In this document: positions 50,381-57,967 of the stretch, in pieces
Layout of the letters: each line of letters opens with the position of its first letter
How positions within the stretch are numbered: position 1 is the first letter of the stretch
Source of the DNA: Pycnococcus provasolii
Lineage: Eukaryota > Chlorophyta > Pseudoscourfieldiophyceae > Pseudoscourfieldiales > Pycnococcaceae
DNA length: 64,000 nt
NCBI GenBank assembly: GCA_938743325.2
Contig: OW568875.1
Coordinates: 558,001-622,000, forward strand
Direction: 5' to 3'
The notes under the pieces: generated by a model
The model's database searches: none
Seen by the model: the letters and a program-made list of their open reading frames with translations, nothing else
Told to the model about the DNA's origin: nothing
Made by a program: the position numbers and the translations under genes

Positions 50381-50553
50381 AGCTAAGTTAGCTCATTCAG
50401 TAATGTAATAGAGTTTACTTCGTCCAACGGTCGTCCATTCACGTTCACTCAAAGGTGCTATCAGGCCGCTTTTCTCTTGACGTCCGGCGGGAAAGCTCCC
50501 CTTGCGCTTGTTGTCGCTGTTGTCGTCAAGCCAATATACAAGAAAGTTACACT

Positions 50554-51534
50554 TCACGGTCTTTGCACTTCTTCAAGCGTGGCGGAGGCGGCGAAGAAAC
50601 CCATACTCGCCGTGACGCAGACGGCACTTCCGTACTTATCGCACGCGCGGCCGTACTCGTCCGCTGCTGAAACGCGCGACTTATCTGTGTTTGTTTGCAC
50701 GCAGTACACCGCAGGAATTCCCCACGGTGCACCGTTGCCAGTGACGGGAGGCACAAAGCCACAGTTGTCTTTCAGTGCACGCCGTGTAGCTTTGAGTAGC
50801 GCGTCTCCACCCGCCACCGCGAGGTCGCCACGTCGAAGCGACGCCGCGGGGTCGAGAGCGCCACCCGCTCCACCGCACGTCACGCAGCGTATGCCATGGT
50901 TGTGACACGCGGCGATAAGCCTCGCCTTATTCCTAACGTCGTCAATCGCGTCCAACACGACAGCGGGTGGCGAGGACACAACGCCGCTTCCTAGATGTGC
51001 CCATGCAGCGCCAGTAACAATGTCGTCGACGTTTGACTCGTCAACGAACTCGAGCAGAGGGATGACGTCGACGTCTGGGTTCACCTCGCGAAATCGCTCC
51101 GCCAGCACACTCGCCTTCGGCTTGCCTACCGCGCCTTGCGTGGCGCACAGCTGCCGATTGATGTTACTGACGCACACTTCGTCCAAGTCGACGAGCACCA
51201 CTGCGCCCACGCCAGTCCTTACCAGCGCTTCCGCCGCCCACGAGCCCACGCCACCCACGCCGACGACGACGACGGTCGTATCAGCAAGCCTCCGGTACGT
51301 CTCCGCGCCGTACGCGCGCTCCACACCCGCGAAGCGCGGGTGGACTGCCCTACTGAGCAAGCTGCAAGGGCGAGGGCGGCAGGTTTCGAGGATGCGAGCG
51401 CCGCCCCCTACTAACCCACCACGACAAGCCACTACACCACGGCAAGCGACGCGAACGCCTTTACAAAACGAACGACGCTGCTGAAGCTGCTGAAGCTGAA
51501 GCTGCTGCTGCTGAAGCGCCACCACGCGCACCAT
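50554..51534 (-). CDS. tcdA: tRNA threonylcarbamoyladenosine dehydratase (TcdA/CsdL-like, E1/ThiF fold)
   Basis: 326 residues from the ATG at 51534. The first 60 or so are Gln/Arg/Cys-rich without acidic residues, suggesting organellar import. Then RFAGVERAYG leads into the nucleotide-binding motif VVVVGVGGVGSWAAEALVRT, followed by DLDEVCVSNINRQ, the E1-family Arg finger region. VLDAIDDVRNKARLIAACH, TCGGAGGALDP and the C-terminal ASMGFFAAS all align with bacterial TcdA. The enzyme cyclises t6A37 of ANN-decoding tRNAs to ct6A using ATP. The ORF continues upstream to 51768 only because the telomere-like repeat (VRVWVWVW) is stop-free; that part is not coding in my reading. Confidence 0.9.
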   Translation of the reverse strand: MVRVVALQQQQLQLQQLQQRRSFCKGVRVACRGVVACRGGLVGGGARILETCRPRPCSLLSRAVHPRFAGVERAYGAETYRRLADTTVVVVGVGGVGSWAAEALVRTGVGAVVLVDLDEVCVSNINRQLCATQGAVGKPKASVLAERFREVNPDVDVIPLLEFVDESNVDDIVTGAAWAHLGSGVVSSPPAVVLDAIDDVRNKARLIAACHNHGIRCVTCGGAGGALDPAASLRRGDLAVAGGDALLKATRRALKDNCGFVPPVTGNGAPWGIPAVYCVQTNTDKSRVSAADEYGRACDKYGSAVCVTASMGFFAASATLEEVQRP

Positions 51535-51599
51535 TCGTACCAAATATCCCAAAGTCCAAACAACAGGACAAGGACGAGGACGAGTGGAGGGAGGGGCCC

Positions 51600-51690
51600 A
51601 AACCCAAACCCAAACCCAAACCCAAACCCTAACCCTAACCCAAACCCTAACCCGAGCCAAGCTAACCCTAAGGTGAACCCAAACCCTAAC
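51600..51690 (-). promoter_or_regulatory. Degenerate telomere-like array (CCCAAA/CCCTAA) between divergent genes
   Basis: Five CCCAAA units grade into CCCTAA units. The array lies 66-156 bp upstream of the tcdA ATG, where it reads TTAGGG/TTTGGG on the sense strand, and about 120 bp upstream of the glycosyltransferase ATG at 51809. Confidence 0.55.
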
Positions 51691-51808
51691 CTGACCGACT
51701 CCGATCTCTCCCGCCTTACAACCTCGAGGCTCCTCCACCCAGATGGATCCCATCATCATCATCATCATCGTCGGCTTCTTGGGATCGCCCTAACCTTAGG
51801 GAGCCTTC

Positions 51809-53230
51809 ATGGCGTTCGTGCCGCCCTTCAACTTGAAGGCCTCTCCTTCCAGGATCAGGAAACTCCATAGCGGTGGTTCTTGCCTTTCAGTACTCCTTAC
51901 ACTGCTCGTCCTGCTCTTACCTTTCAGGGCTTCCTCATTCGTGTCGCTCCTTCCGTCTAAAAGTGGAACGCACACCGACGTCCAGCGCGCCGCGGACTTG
52001 CACAGAACCGGCAAGACCAACGTCAGGGGACTATGCAGCCACAACGACGCGCAGCAAGACTACAGCTGGATGGACGTCGTCATCGTCATGGTCGCGCCCG
52101 TATGCACGACCAAGGAAGTCGTCAGCACGCTCAGGTACAACTTCCAGTTCCGGCGCGTGTTTTTCATCGTCAAGGACGAGCGGTTCTGCCCGTACCTGCG
52201 CGAGATGACGGAGGACGGGTACGTCGTGTGCCTGGACGAGAACAAGGTGCTTCCTGGCGTGACGCACAAGTCGCTGTACGCGGAGAGCGACGGCCTGATA
52301 CGCAACAGCCAGCAGAGCAACCGCGTGGGCTGGTATCTGCAGCAGTACCTGAAGTTGGGTGTGGCACTTCATATCGACGACCTATCTGAGTACTACTTGG
52401 TGTGGGACGCGGACAACCTGTCTTCGCGTCCGTTCGACCTGTTCCACGGCGTCGCCGAGAACGGCCGGCGTCGCGCTTCGTTCTGCGCCAACCCGGTAAC
52501 GCACAAGAGCACGTCGTACGCGAAGTTCTATCAGCAGATGATGGGCGAGCCTCTTTTGCGTCCGAGCGGCTTGGTGAGCCTGGAGGCGACGATCGCGGAC
52601 TCGCGCGTTCCTGGTCGCCTGCACAACTTCGTGTGCGGGTACATGGTGATGTACCGTCCGCACGTGAAGGAGATGCTGTCTCACGCGAGCGACGTGCTTC
52701 GTGAGCGCTACAGGCACGAGACGCGCGGTTTCCCTTGGGATCTGCACGCGCTTGCGAACGAGCTGGTTCCGAACGCTTGGTTTTCGGAGTACGACACGTA
52801 CGGATCGTTTGTGCGCACGCACTACCCGGACGAGTTTCACGTCGACTACGGCCTTCTGTACAACCGCAACGCGGAGGCGGCTGTGGGAGGAGGAGGAGGG
52901 GGCAAGTCGAGCAAGGGCGGCAAGGCCAAGGGCGGTGCGGACGACGCGCCTGCGAAGTTTTCGTGCTGCTTGACACACAAGCGCATTTGCGCCTTGAGTC
53001 GCGCGCCTAGCGCTACGGAGCAGCTTGCAGGTAAATCAGCGTCGTCATCGAAGTCGTCATCTTTGACGGACGGTGTGCACATCGTGATCTGGGAGGAGCA
53101 CAAGATGCGGTACCGCGGCACTTCGAGTCAGTGCACGGATCTTATGCCCGCGGCGCTCGAGTCGGCGATCAAGGAGGTTGGACACGGCGTGACGCTGGCG
53201 AGCGCGAAGAAATTCGACTCAAAGTCTTAA
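51809..53230 (+). CDS. Golgi-type glycosyltransferase-like protein, copy 1 (DUF6492-like)
   Basis: 473 residues. A membrane anchor at about 27-45 (LSVLLTLLVLLLPF) after a basic N-terminus gives type II topology. The catalytic-like region has VVIVMVAPVCTTKEVVSTL, FFIVKDERFCPYL, and YYLVWDADNLSSRPFDLF (about 195-212), whose DxD-type DAD fits a GT-A nucleotide-sugar site. NFVCGYMVMYRP and WFSEYDTYGSFVR follow. It resembles uncharacterised glycosyltransferase-like proteins (DUF6492 type); donor and acceptor are unknown. A Gly/Lys-rich linker interrupts the C-terminal part. From codon 59 to five codons before the stop it lies in the inverted repeat and is almost identical to the gene at 54950-56326. 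Only the anchor region and the last residues differ. Confidence 0.75.
   Translation: MAFVPPFNLKASPSRIRKLHSGGSCLSVLLTLLVLLLPFRASSFVSLLPSKSGTHTDVQRAADLHRTGKTNVRGLCSHNDAQQDYSWMDVVIVMVAPVCTTKEVVSTLRYNFQFRRVFFIVKDERFCPYLREMTEDGYVVCLDENKVLPGVTHKSLYAESDGLIRNSQQSNRVGWYLQQYLKLGVALHIDDLSEYYLVWDADNLSSRPFDLFHGVAENGRRRASFCANPVTHKSTSYAKFYQQMMGEPLLRPSGLVSLEATIADSRVPGRLHNFVCGYMVMYRPHVKEMLSHASDVLRERYRHETRGFPWDLHALANELVPNAWFSEYDTYGSFVRTHYPDEFHVDYGLLYNRNAEAAVGGGGGGKSSKGGKAKGGADDAPAKFSCCLTHKRICALSRAPSATEQLAGKSASSSKSSSLTDGVHIVIWEEHKMRYRGTSSQCTDLMPAALESAIKEVGHGVTLASAKKFDSKS
51983..53211 (+). repeat. Left arm of a 1,229-bp inverted repeat
   Basis: The reverse complement of 54969-56197 with no indels. Three mismatches are seen by comparing the arms and their translations in several frames: Ala/Val, Thr/Ala and one synonymous GGT/GGC. 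Identity is about 99.8%. Both ends stop abruptly inside the coding sequences. Confidence 0.93.
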
Positions 53231-53257
53231 TTCTTTCGTATGTAAATTTACTACTAC

Positions 53258-53628
53258 TTAATACTTGACTACGAGCGCCACATAGCTCCCTGGCTCATGT
53301 AGAGCGTGGTGTTTGAGACCGCGATCAAAACCTCGCGTCAGCCGTAAGCAATGCTCCACTTTCGCGATGGCGGTGGTTAGGCTCTCGTAAATGTCTTCTC
53401 CGTGACGGTTCCCAGCGATGGTTCCTTGCATATTGTACAGCGCCGTCAGCGTCGCGATGCCCTCGTCGCGCGATTGTGTTACTTGGTGTAACGATCGATC
53501 TGCCCCTTGTAGCTGCACGTCGTGCGCGAGTCACTGCAGCAGCCGTCTTTGCAGAGCCAGTGACCTCACTGACCTGACGCTAATAGATCGCCGGCAGCTC
53601 GCGCAGCTCGCGTTGCTCTCGTCGTCAT
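53258..53628 (-). CDS. Small hypothetical gene, probably with one intron
   Basis: A minus-strand frame ending near 53258 encodes a protein-like helical segment of about 80 residues (SLHQVTQSRDEGIATLTALY; DIYESLTTAIAKVEHCLRL). It lacks an ATG close to its start. An ATG at 53628 opens a frame of about 18 codons ending in a possible donor (G|GTCAGT). Acceptors lie at about 53500-53535, which would join the two. I do not recognise a family, and exon borders are a guess. It sits in the spacer between the inverted repeat arms, converging on copy 1 of the glycosyltransferase gene. Confidence 0.3.
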
Positions 53629-53925
53629 CACCGTCTACGAGCTTGCTAGTAGACGCAAGGTGCCCGTTACTCCCCGGCGACCGGCGTATTGTGACTCGCC
53701 GTTTTTACCTGTGAATATCCCGAGGATGGCCAGGTGCGCCCAATGCGTCCCATGCCCGTGCGCGTTGCACAACCCGTAGTAGTGGTCAATGTTTGACCGG
53801 GATCCCGAAATCCCCAGGCTGGCCAGAAGAAGGAGGGTGCCGAAGGGGAATCAGGGGATCTGGTATGGAGCGATTAATTTTGAACCTCCTTTCGAAGTTT
53901 CCATTTCACTGCACAAGTGCGAGAC

Positions 53926-54843
53926 ATGTCCGCAGCACATCCAGCAGGTGACGCTCATGCACACGCGTCTCGCGCGGCGTCGCTCTTGTCATCCGGGAGG
54001 TACGCACGTGCGGCTTTAGCCTACGCAGCGGCCGCATCTGCAGACCCGGAATACGCTGATCTCGCCATAAAAGCTCTGTGCCGCACATTTCGAGGAATCA
54101 AAAACTTGCAGCCAGAAGCATCGCGCAAAGCAGGCAAGGCACCCAAGCCCGGCGAACTCGTCACAGTCGCCGACGACGAACTCGTGGAAGTGCTCGCCAA
54201 CCTTCTCACGACACCAAATACAAACGTCAACGTCAGATACGCCGCAATGCTCACGTTTGCCGCGGCGTGCGTGTCGCCGTCACTCAAAGCAATCTTTCTC
54301 AAACCGGACAACCAAGAAGCTATGTGGAGAACAGTCATCGCACCGCTCGCGAGAACACCTGAGCAGGAACTCGACCGAACATTCCCCGCGAGGGGAAACT
54401 TGTCACCCATCCTCGCTAAGGTGCACACGTCGCAGCTTCATGCACCGTACGAGAAGTGCCCACCTCAGGCGGTCGTCACGCTCATGCTTGGCAATCTCGT
54501 CGCACATCCAACCGCGTGCGAAACAAATCCCGCCATCATCGCGCTCTTCTGCTCCGATCTGCTCTCCGCAGCGTCCGAACTTGTCGGGCGCGTCGCCGGC
54601 GACGCGGCGTCCGCGCATCATCTCGGACGCTTCTACACCGCCGTAACGCGAGCTTGCGAGATTGGCGGATACACGGAAATCATGGCGGCGGAACGAGGTG
54701 GTGTGAAAACCGCGCTCGAGAAGCTCTTGCGCGACGCCGACGAACGCGACGACGCACCTGCGAAAAAGGCGTTCGGCGAGTTGCACCGCATCATATATAG
54801 GCATCCCGATCATCCTGACAATCAAGTTCCGAACGGCGACTGA
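53926..54843 (+). CDS. TPR/armadillo-like helical protein of unknown function
   Basis: 305 residues from MSAAHPAGDA. The first 60 residues form a TPR-like hairpin (ASLLSSGRYARAALAYAAAA; DPEYADLAIKALCR). The remainder is a run of amphipathic helices resembling ARM/HEAT repeats (VEVLANLLTTPNTNVNVRYA; AVVTLMLGNLVAHP; FYTAVTRACEIGGYTEIM). A UNC-45-type or scaffold function is conceivable but not shown. It lies in the spacer between the two inverted glycosyltransferase arms and converges on copy 2 with 106 bp between stops. Confidence 0.6.
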   Translation: MSAAHPAGDAHAHASRAASLLSSGRYARAALAYAAAASADPEYADLAIKALCRTFRGIKNLQPEASRKAGKAPKPGELVTVADDELVEVLANLLTTPNTNVNVRYAAMLTFAAACVSPSLKAIFLKPDNQEAMWRTVIAPLARTPEQELDRTFPARGNLSPILAKVHTSQLHAPYEKCPPQAVVTLMLGNLVAHPTACETNPAIIALFCSDLLSAASELVGRVAGDAASAHHLGRFYTAVTRACEIGGYTEIMAAERGGVKTALEKLLRDADERDDAPAKKAFGELHRIIYRHPDHPDNQVPNGD

Positions 54844-54949
54844 TTATCCGTCAAATATTTGTAAAGAAGTGTTGTTTTATCGTTGTCATGTTACCGATAA
54901 CTTACACGCGTATTATACAATATACACCAATCCACCAATCAACCACAAC

Positions 54950-56326
54950 TCAAGTACGCACATGCTGCTTCTTCGCGCTCGCCAGCGTCACGCCGTGTCC
55001 AACCTCCTTGATCGCCGACTCGAGCGCCGCGGGCATAAGATCCGTGCACTGACTCGAAGTGCCGCGGTACCGCATCTTGTGCTCCTCCCAGATCACGATG
55101 TGCACACCGTCCGTCAAAGATGACGACTTCGATGACGACGCTGATTTACCTGCAAGCTGCTCCGTAGCGCTAGGCGCGCGACTCAAGGCGCAAATGCGCT
55201 TGTGTGTCAAGCAGCACGAAAACTTCGCAGGCGCGTCGTCCGCACCGCCCTTGGCCTTGCCGCCCTTGCTCGACTTGCCCCCTCCTCCTCCTCCCACAGC
55301 CGCCTCCGCGTTGCGGTTGTACAGAAGGCCGTAGTCGACGTGAAACTCGTCCGGGTAGTGCGTGCGCACAAACGATCCGTACGTGTCGTACTCCGAAAAC
55401 CAAGCGTTCGGAACCAGCTCGTTCGCAAGCGCGTGCAGATCCCAAGGGAAACCGCGCGTCTCGTGCCTGTAGCGCTCACGAAGCACGTCGCTCGCGTGAG
55501 ACAGCATCTCCTTCACGTGCGGACGGTACATCACCATGTACCCGCACACGAAGTTGTGCAGGCGACCAGGAACGCGCGAGTCCGCGATCGTCGCCTCCAG
55601 GCTCACCAAGCCGCTCGGACGCAAAAGAGGCTCGCCCATCATCTGCTGATAGAACTTCGCGTACGACGTGCTCTTGTGCGTTACCGGGTTGGCGCAGAAC
55701 GAAGCGCGACGCCGGCCGTTCTCGGCGACGCCGTGGAACAGGTCGAACGGACGCGAAGACAGGTTGTCCGCGTCCCACACCAAGTAGTACTCAGATAGGT
55801 CGTCGATATGAAGTGCCACGCCCAACTTCAGGTACTGCTGCAGATACCAGCCCACGCGGTTGCTCTGCTGGCTGTTGCGTATCAGGCCGTCGCTCTCCGC
55901 GTACAGCGACTTGTGCGTCACGCCAGGAAGCACCTTGTTCTCGTCCAGGCACACGACGTACCCGTCCTCCGCCATCTCGCGCAGGTACGGGCAGAACCGC
56001 TCGTCCTTGACGATGAAAAACACGCGCCGGAACTGGAAGTTGTACCTGAGCGTGCTGACGACTTCCTTGGTCGTGCATACGGGCGCGACCATGACGATGA
56101 CGACGTCCATCCAGCTGTAGTCTTGCTGCACGTCGTTGTGGCTGCATAGTCCCCTGACGTTGGTCTTGCCGGTTCTGTGCAAGTCCGCGGCGCGCTGTAT
56201 GTCCGGCGTCGCCGCCTTAGACGTTTGGAAGATGGACTTGAATCCCGAGGCGGCGCTGGCCAGAGAAGCGAAGGCGCACATCACGCCCAAAAATAGCTTA
56301 AAGTGCGAGCAAGTGCGCGCGGGCAT
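54950..56326 (-). CDS. Golgi-type glycosyltransferase-like protein, copy 2 (DUF6492-like)
   Basis: 458 residues, inverted relative to copy 1. The membrane anchor is different in sequence (FKLFLGVMCAFASLASAASG, about 9-28). The stem (SIFQTSKAATPDIQ) is only loosely similar to that of copy 1. From QRAADLHRTG onward the two proteins are the same except Val for Ala and Ala for Thr, until the last four residues (QHVR...), where sequence diverges again. The VWDADN motif lies at about 183-188. Diverged N-termini attached to near-identical catalytic parts point to recent gene conversion between older paralogues, although a very recent duplication with new 5' ends is possible. It is transcribed divergently from the thioredoxin gene across a 264-bp promoter. 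Confidence 0.75.
   Translation of the reverse strand: MPARTCSHFKLFLGVMCAFASLASAASGFKSIFQTSKAATPDIQRAADLHRTGKTNVRGLCSHNDVQQDYSWMDVVIVMVAPVCTTKEVVSTLRYNFQFRRVFFIVKDERFCPYLREMAEDGYVVCLDENKVLPGVTHKSLYAESDGLIRNSQQSNRVGWYLQQYLKLGVALHIDDLSEYYLVWDADNLSSRPFDLFHGVAENGRRRASFCANPVTHKSTSYAKFYQQMMGEPLLRPSGLVSLEATIADSRVPGRLHNFVCGYMVMYRPHVKEMLSHASDVLRERYRHETRGFPWDLHALANELVPNAWFSEYDTYGSFVRTHYPDEFHVDYGLLYNRNAEAAVGGGGGGKSSKGGKAKGGADDAPAKFSCCLTHKRICALSRAPSATEQLAGKSASSSKSSSLTDGVHIVIWEEHKMRYRGTSSQCTDLMPAALESAIKEVGHGVTLASAKKQHVRT
54969..56197 (-). repeat. Right arm of the 1,229-bp inverted repeat
   Basis: Partner of 51983-53211. The spacer between arms (53212-54968, 1,757 bp) contains two other genes, so a long cruciform is possible in principle. 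Confidence 0.93.
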
Positions 56327-56377
56327 GATCGCGAGGACTCCTGATAATGTGGTGTTGGCGCGAGACCTTAGAAACAG

Positions 56378-56401
56378 CCTAACCCTAACCCTAACCCTAA
56401 C
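56378..56401 (-). promoter_or_regulatory. Telomere-like array (CCCTAA)4 in divergent promoter
   Basis: Lies 52-75 bp upstream of the copy 2 glycosyltransferase ATG (TTAGGG in sense) and about 190 bp from the thioredoxin ATG. Confidence 0.55.
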
Positions 56402-56590
56402 AGTGGAGATTCATTCGGGGTTTGTTTTCCCCCACCTAGGAATACCAGGGGACCTTTTTTATGGATCCCTCTTTTGATTGAGGAGAACCCCTTTTGGAAG
56501 GAATAATTCGTTCTTTCCCCCCCCGCCCCCGGGGCCCCCCTTTTCTTCTCTGACGTGTCCCTCCCGAATCTAGAATTCCACAATTGGCTC

Positions 56591-57144
56591 ATGTCCTCCC
56601 TGGCTCGCCCTCGTCATGCTGCTCTGCATCCGTGCCGCTTAGGGTCCCGCTTTAGGTCGGTTCCTAGGCGTGTGTTTCTTTCAGCTACGCGCCAATCGTA
56701 CGGGTCGTTCCAAGAGATGGTGGACAGCGAACCGCTCATGCTCGTCGACTTCTTCGCGACTTGGTGCGGGCCGTGCCTGGTGCTGTCGAACCAACTCAGC
56801 GCGCTGTCTACGGGGGTACTCAAGGTACGGCGCCTGACCTTTTCTGATTGACGTTGGCAACGGTCGCTTCTCGCTCGGCGGGCGCCACTCACTCACTCAC
56901 CCACTCACTCGCTCCACAGGATCGCATCAAAATTGCAAAGGTGGATACCGAGAAGTATCCTGCGCTCGCTAGCCAGTGGGGTGTGCAGGCGCTGCCCACG
57001 CTCGTTTTGTTTAAGGAGGGCCGTATGATCGACCGCATTGAGGGCGCGCCGAACGCGCAGCAGCTGCTTCAGTGGTTACAGCCTCACCTTCCTCCGTCGC
57101 CGAATGCAAGTGGTCAGGAGGCGTCACCGTCAGCCGCCGCATGA
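56591..57144 (+). CDS. Thioredoxin y-type, plastid; two exons
   Basis: Exons 56591-56824 and 56920-57144 join in phase 0 across a 95-bp GT-AG intron to give 152 residues. The first 45 residues are Arg/Ser-rich with no acidic residues, a likely plastid transit peptide. The thioredoxin fold follows: SYGSFQEMVDSEPLMLVDFF, active site ATWCGPC, then KIAKVDTEKYPALASQWGVQ, ALPTLVLFKEG with the cis-Pro, and RIEGAPNAQQLL. The DTEKYP and RIEGA segments are close to plant Trx y, which donates electrons to peroxiredoxin Q and glutathione peroxidases in plastids. The short C-terminal tail is Pro/Ser/Ala-rich. Trx x is the main alternative. Confidence 0.82.
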
Positions 57145-57561
57145 GACGACCGCATGAGAAGGTTTTACCCACCCATAGACGAAGAAGGGCCTTTTTTTCG
57201 GGTTTGTATTTAGAAAGTATTTTAATACCGTAGGGGATACCTGTAGGGGATTGTGTCACTGGGACGATTTTCTAACCTTAGACAAGCAACACGATGGTTG
57301 ACCACCGCCACCGTAGTCGATAGGTCAATACAGTACATGATACATCGTGTGAAGTTAACGGCACGGTAGGTCGGATCCATCATCCAAGAAACACTGGTCG
57401 GCAAGTTAATGGCACGCTTCATCAAGAGCATCGCCTATCGCGGCATTCTATCATAGAACTACGATAAAACCTTTCTACTGCGGGTCTACAGTACAGTACA
57501 GTACGTTGATGAGGCAAAACACAACTTCACGAGGCCTTGGAGGTTTGCCATTTGAGCAACT

Positions 57562-57634
57562 CCCTCCATGAACTCCCTCCATGAACTCCCTCGATGAACT
57601 CGATGAACTACTCCATGAACTCCATGAAGGAACT
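57562..57634 (+). repeat. Imperfect minisatellite, CATGAACTCCCTC-type units
   Basis: About six units of 9-15 bp built on the core ATGAACTC. No coding function is apparent in any frame. Confidence 0.7.
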
Positions 57635-57844
57635 CGTCTGTCTCGTGATCCGCCTGTCCGCGAGCCTCGGGCAATACCATGTAACCTTACAGTCGCTTGC
57701 AAACCTGCTCTGAGGTCGGTCACCACGCCCGGACTGGGTGGGTGGGCCCCATTACAACACCATTAAGCCGTGTTGTGTGGCTTCCCTCTTCACGAGAAGG
57801 CCCCTTAAGGCCTCTTAAGACGTCGGATTCCATAAGTCAGGCAG

Positions 57845-57872
57845 TGTCCGTGTCCGTGTCCGTGTCCGTGTC
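57845..57872 (+). repeat. Hexanucleotide array (TGTCCG)n in the WD40 gene leader
   Basis: Four to five tandem units, about 96-123 bp upstream of the WD40 ATG. Confidence 0.8.
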
Positions 57873-57967
57873 AGTCAGTTCGATACCTTACCTCTCGCCT
57901 AACTTAAGTTTCCCATAGCTTAAGTTTACGCCTCTATCGTAGGTGCTCCTTGGTCTCGGTTCACATC

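Larger units (their letters stand above)
57145..57967. other. Intergenic region with several short tandem repeats
   Basis: No gene supported. It contains a GTACA array (57487-57503), imperfect CCATGAACTCCCTC repeats (57562-57634) and (TGTCCG)n at 57845-57872 upstream of the WD40 gene. Confidence 0.55.

Noticed and set aside
51535-51768. N-terminal extension of the TcdA-like protein (VRVWVWVW run)
   Set aside because: It is the translation of the telomere-like repeat in a stop-free frame. The family and targeting-like sequence begin at the ATG at 51534.
55202-56010. Long ORFs antisense to glycosyltransferase copy 2
   Set aside because: Mirror images of identical antisense ORFs in copy 1. They are a by-product of GC-rich codons.
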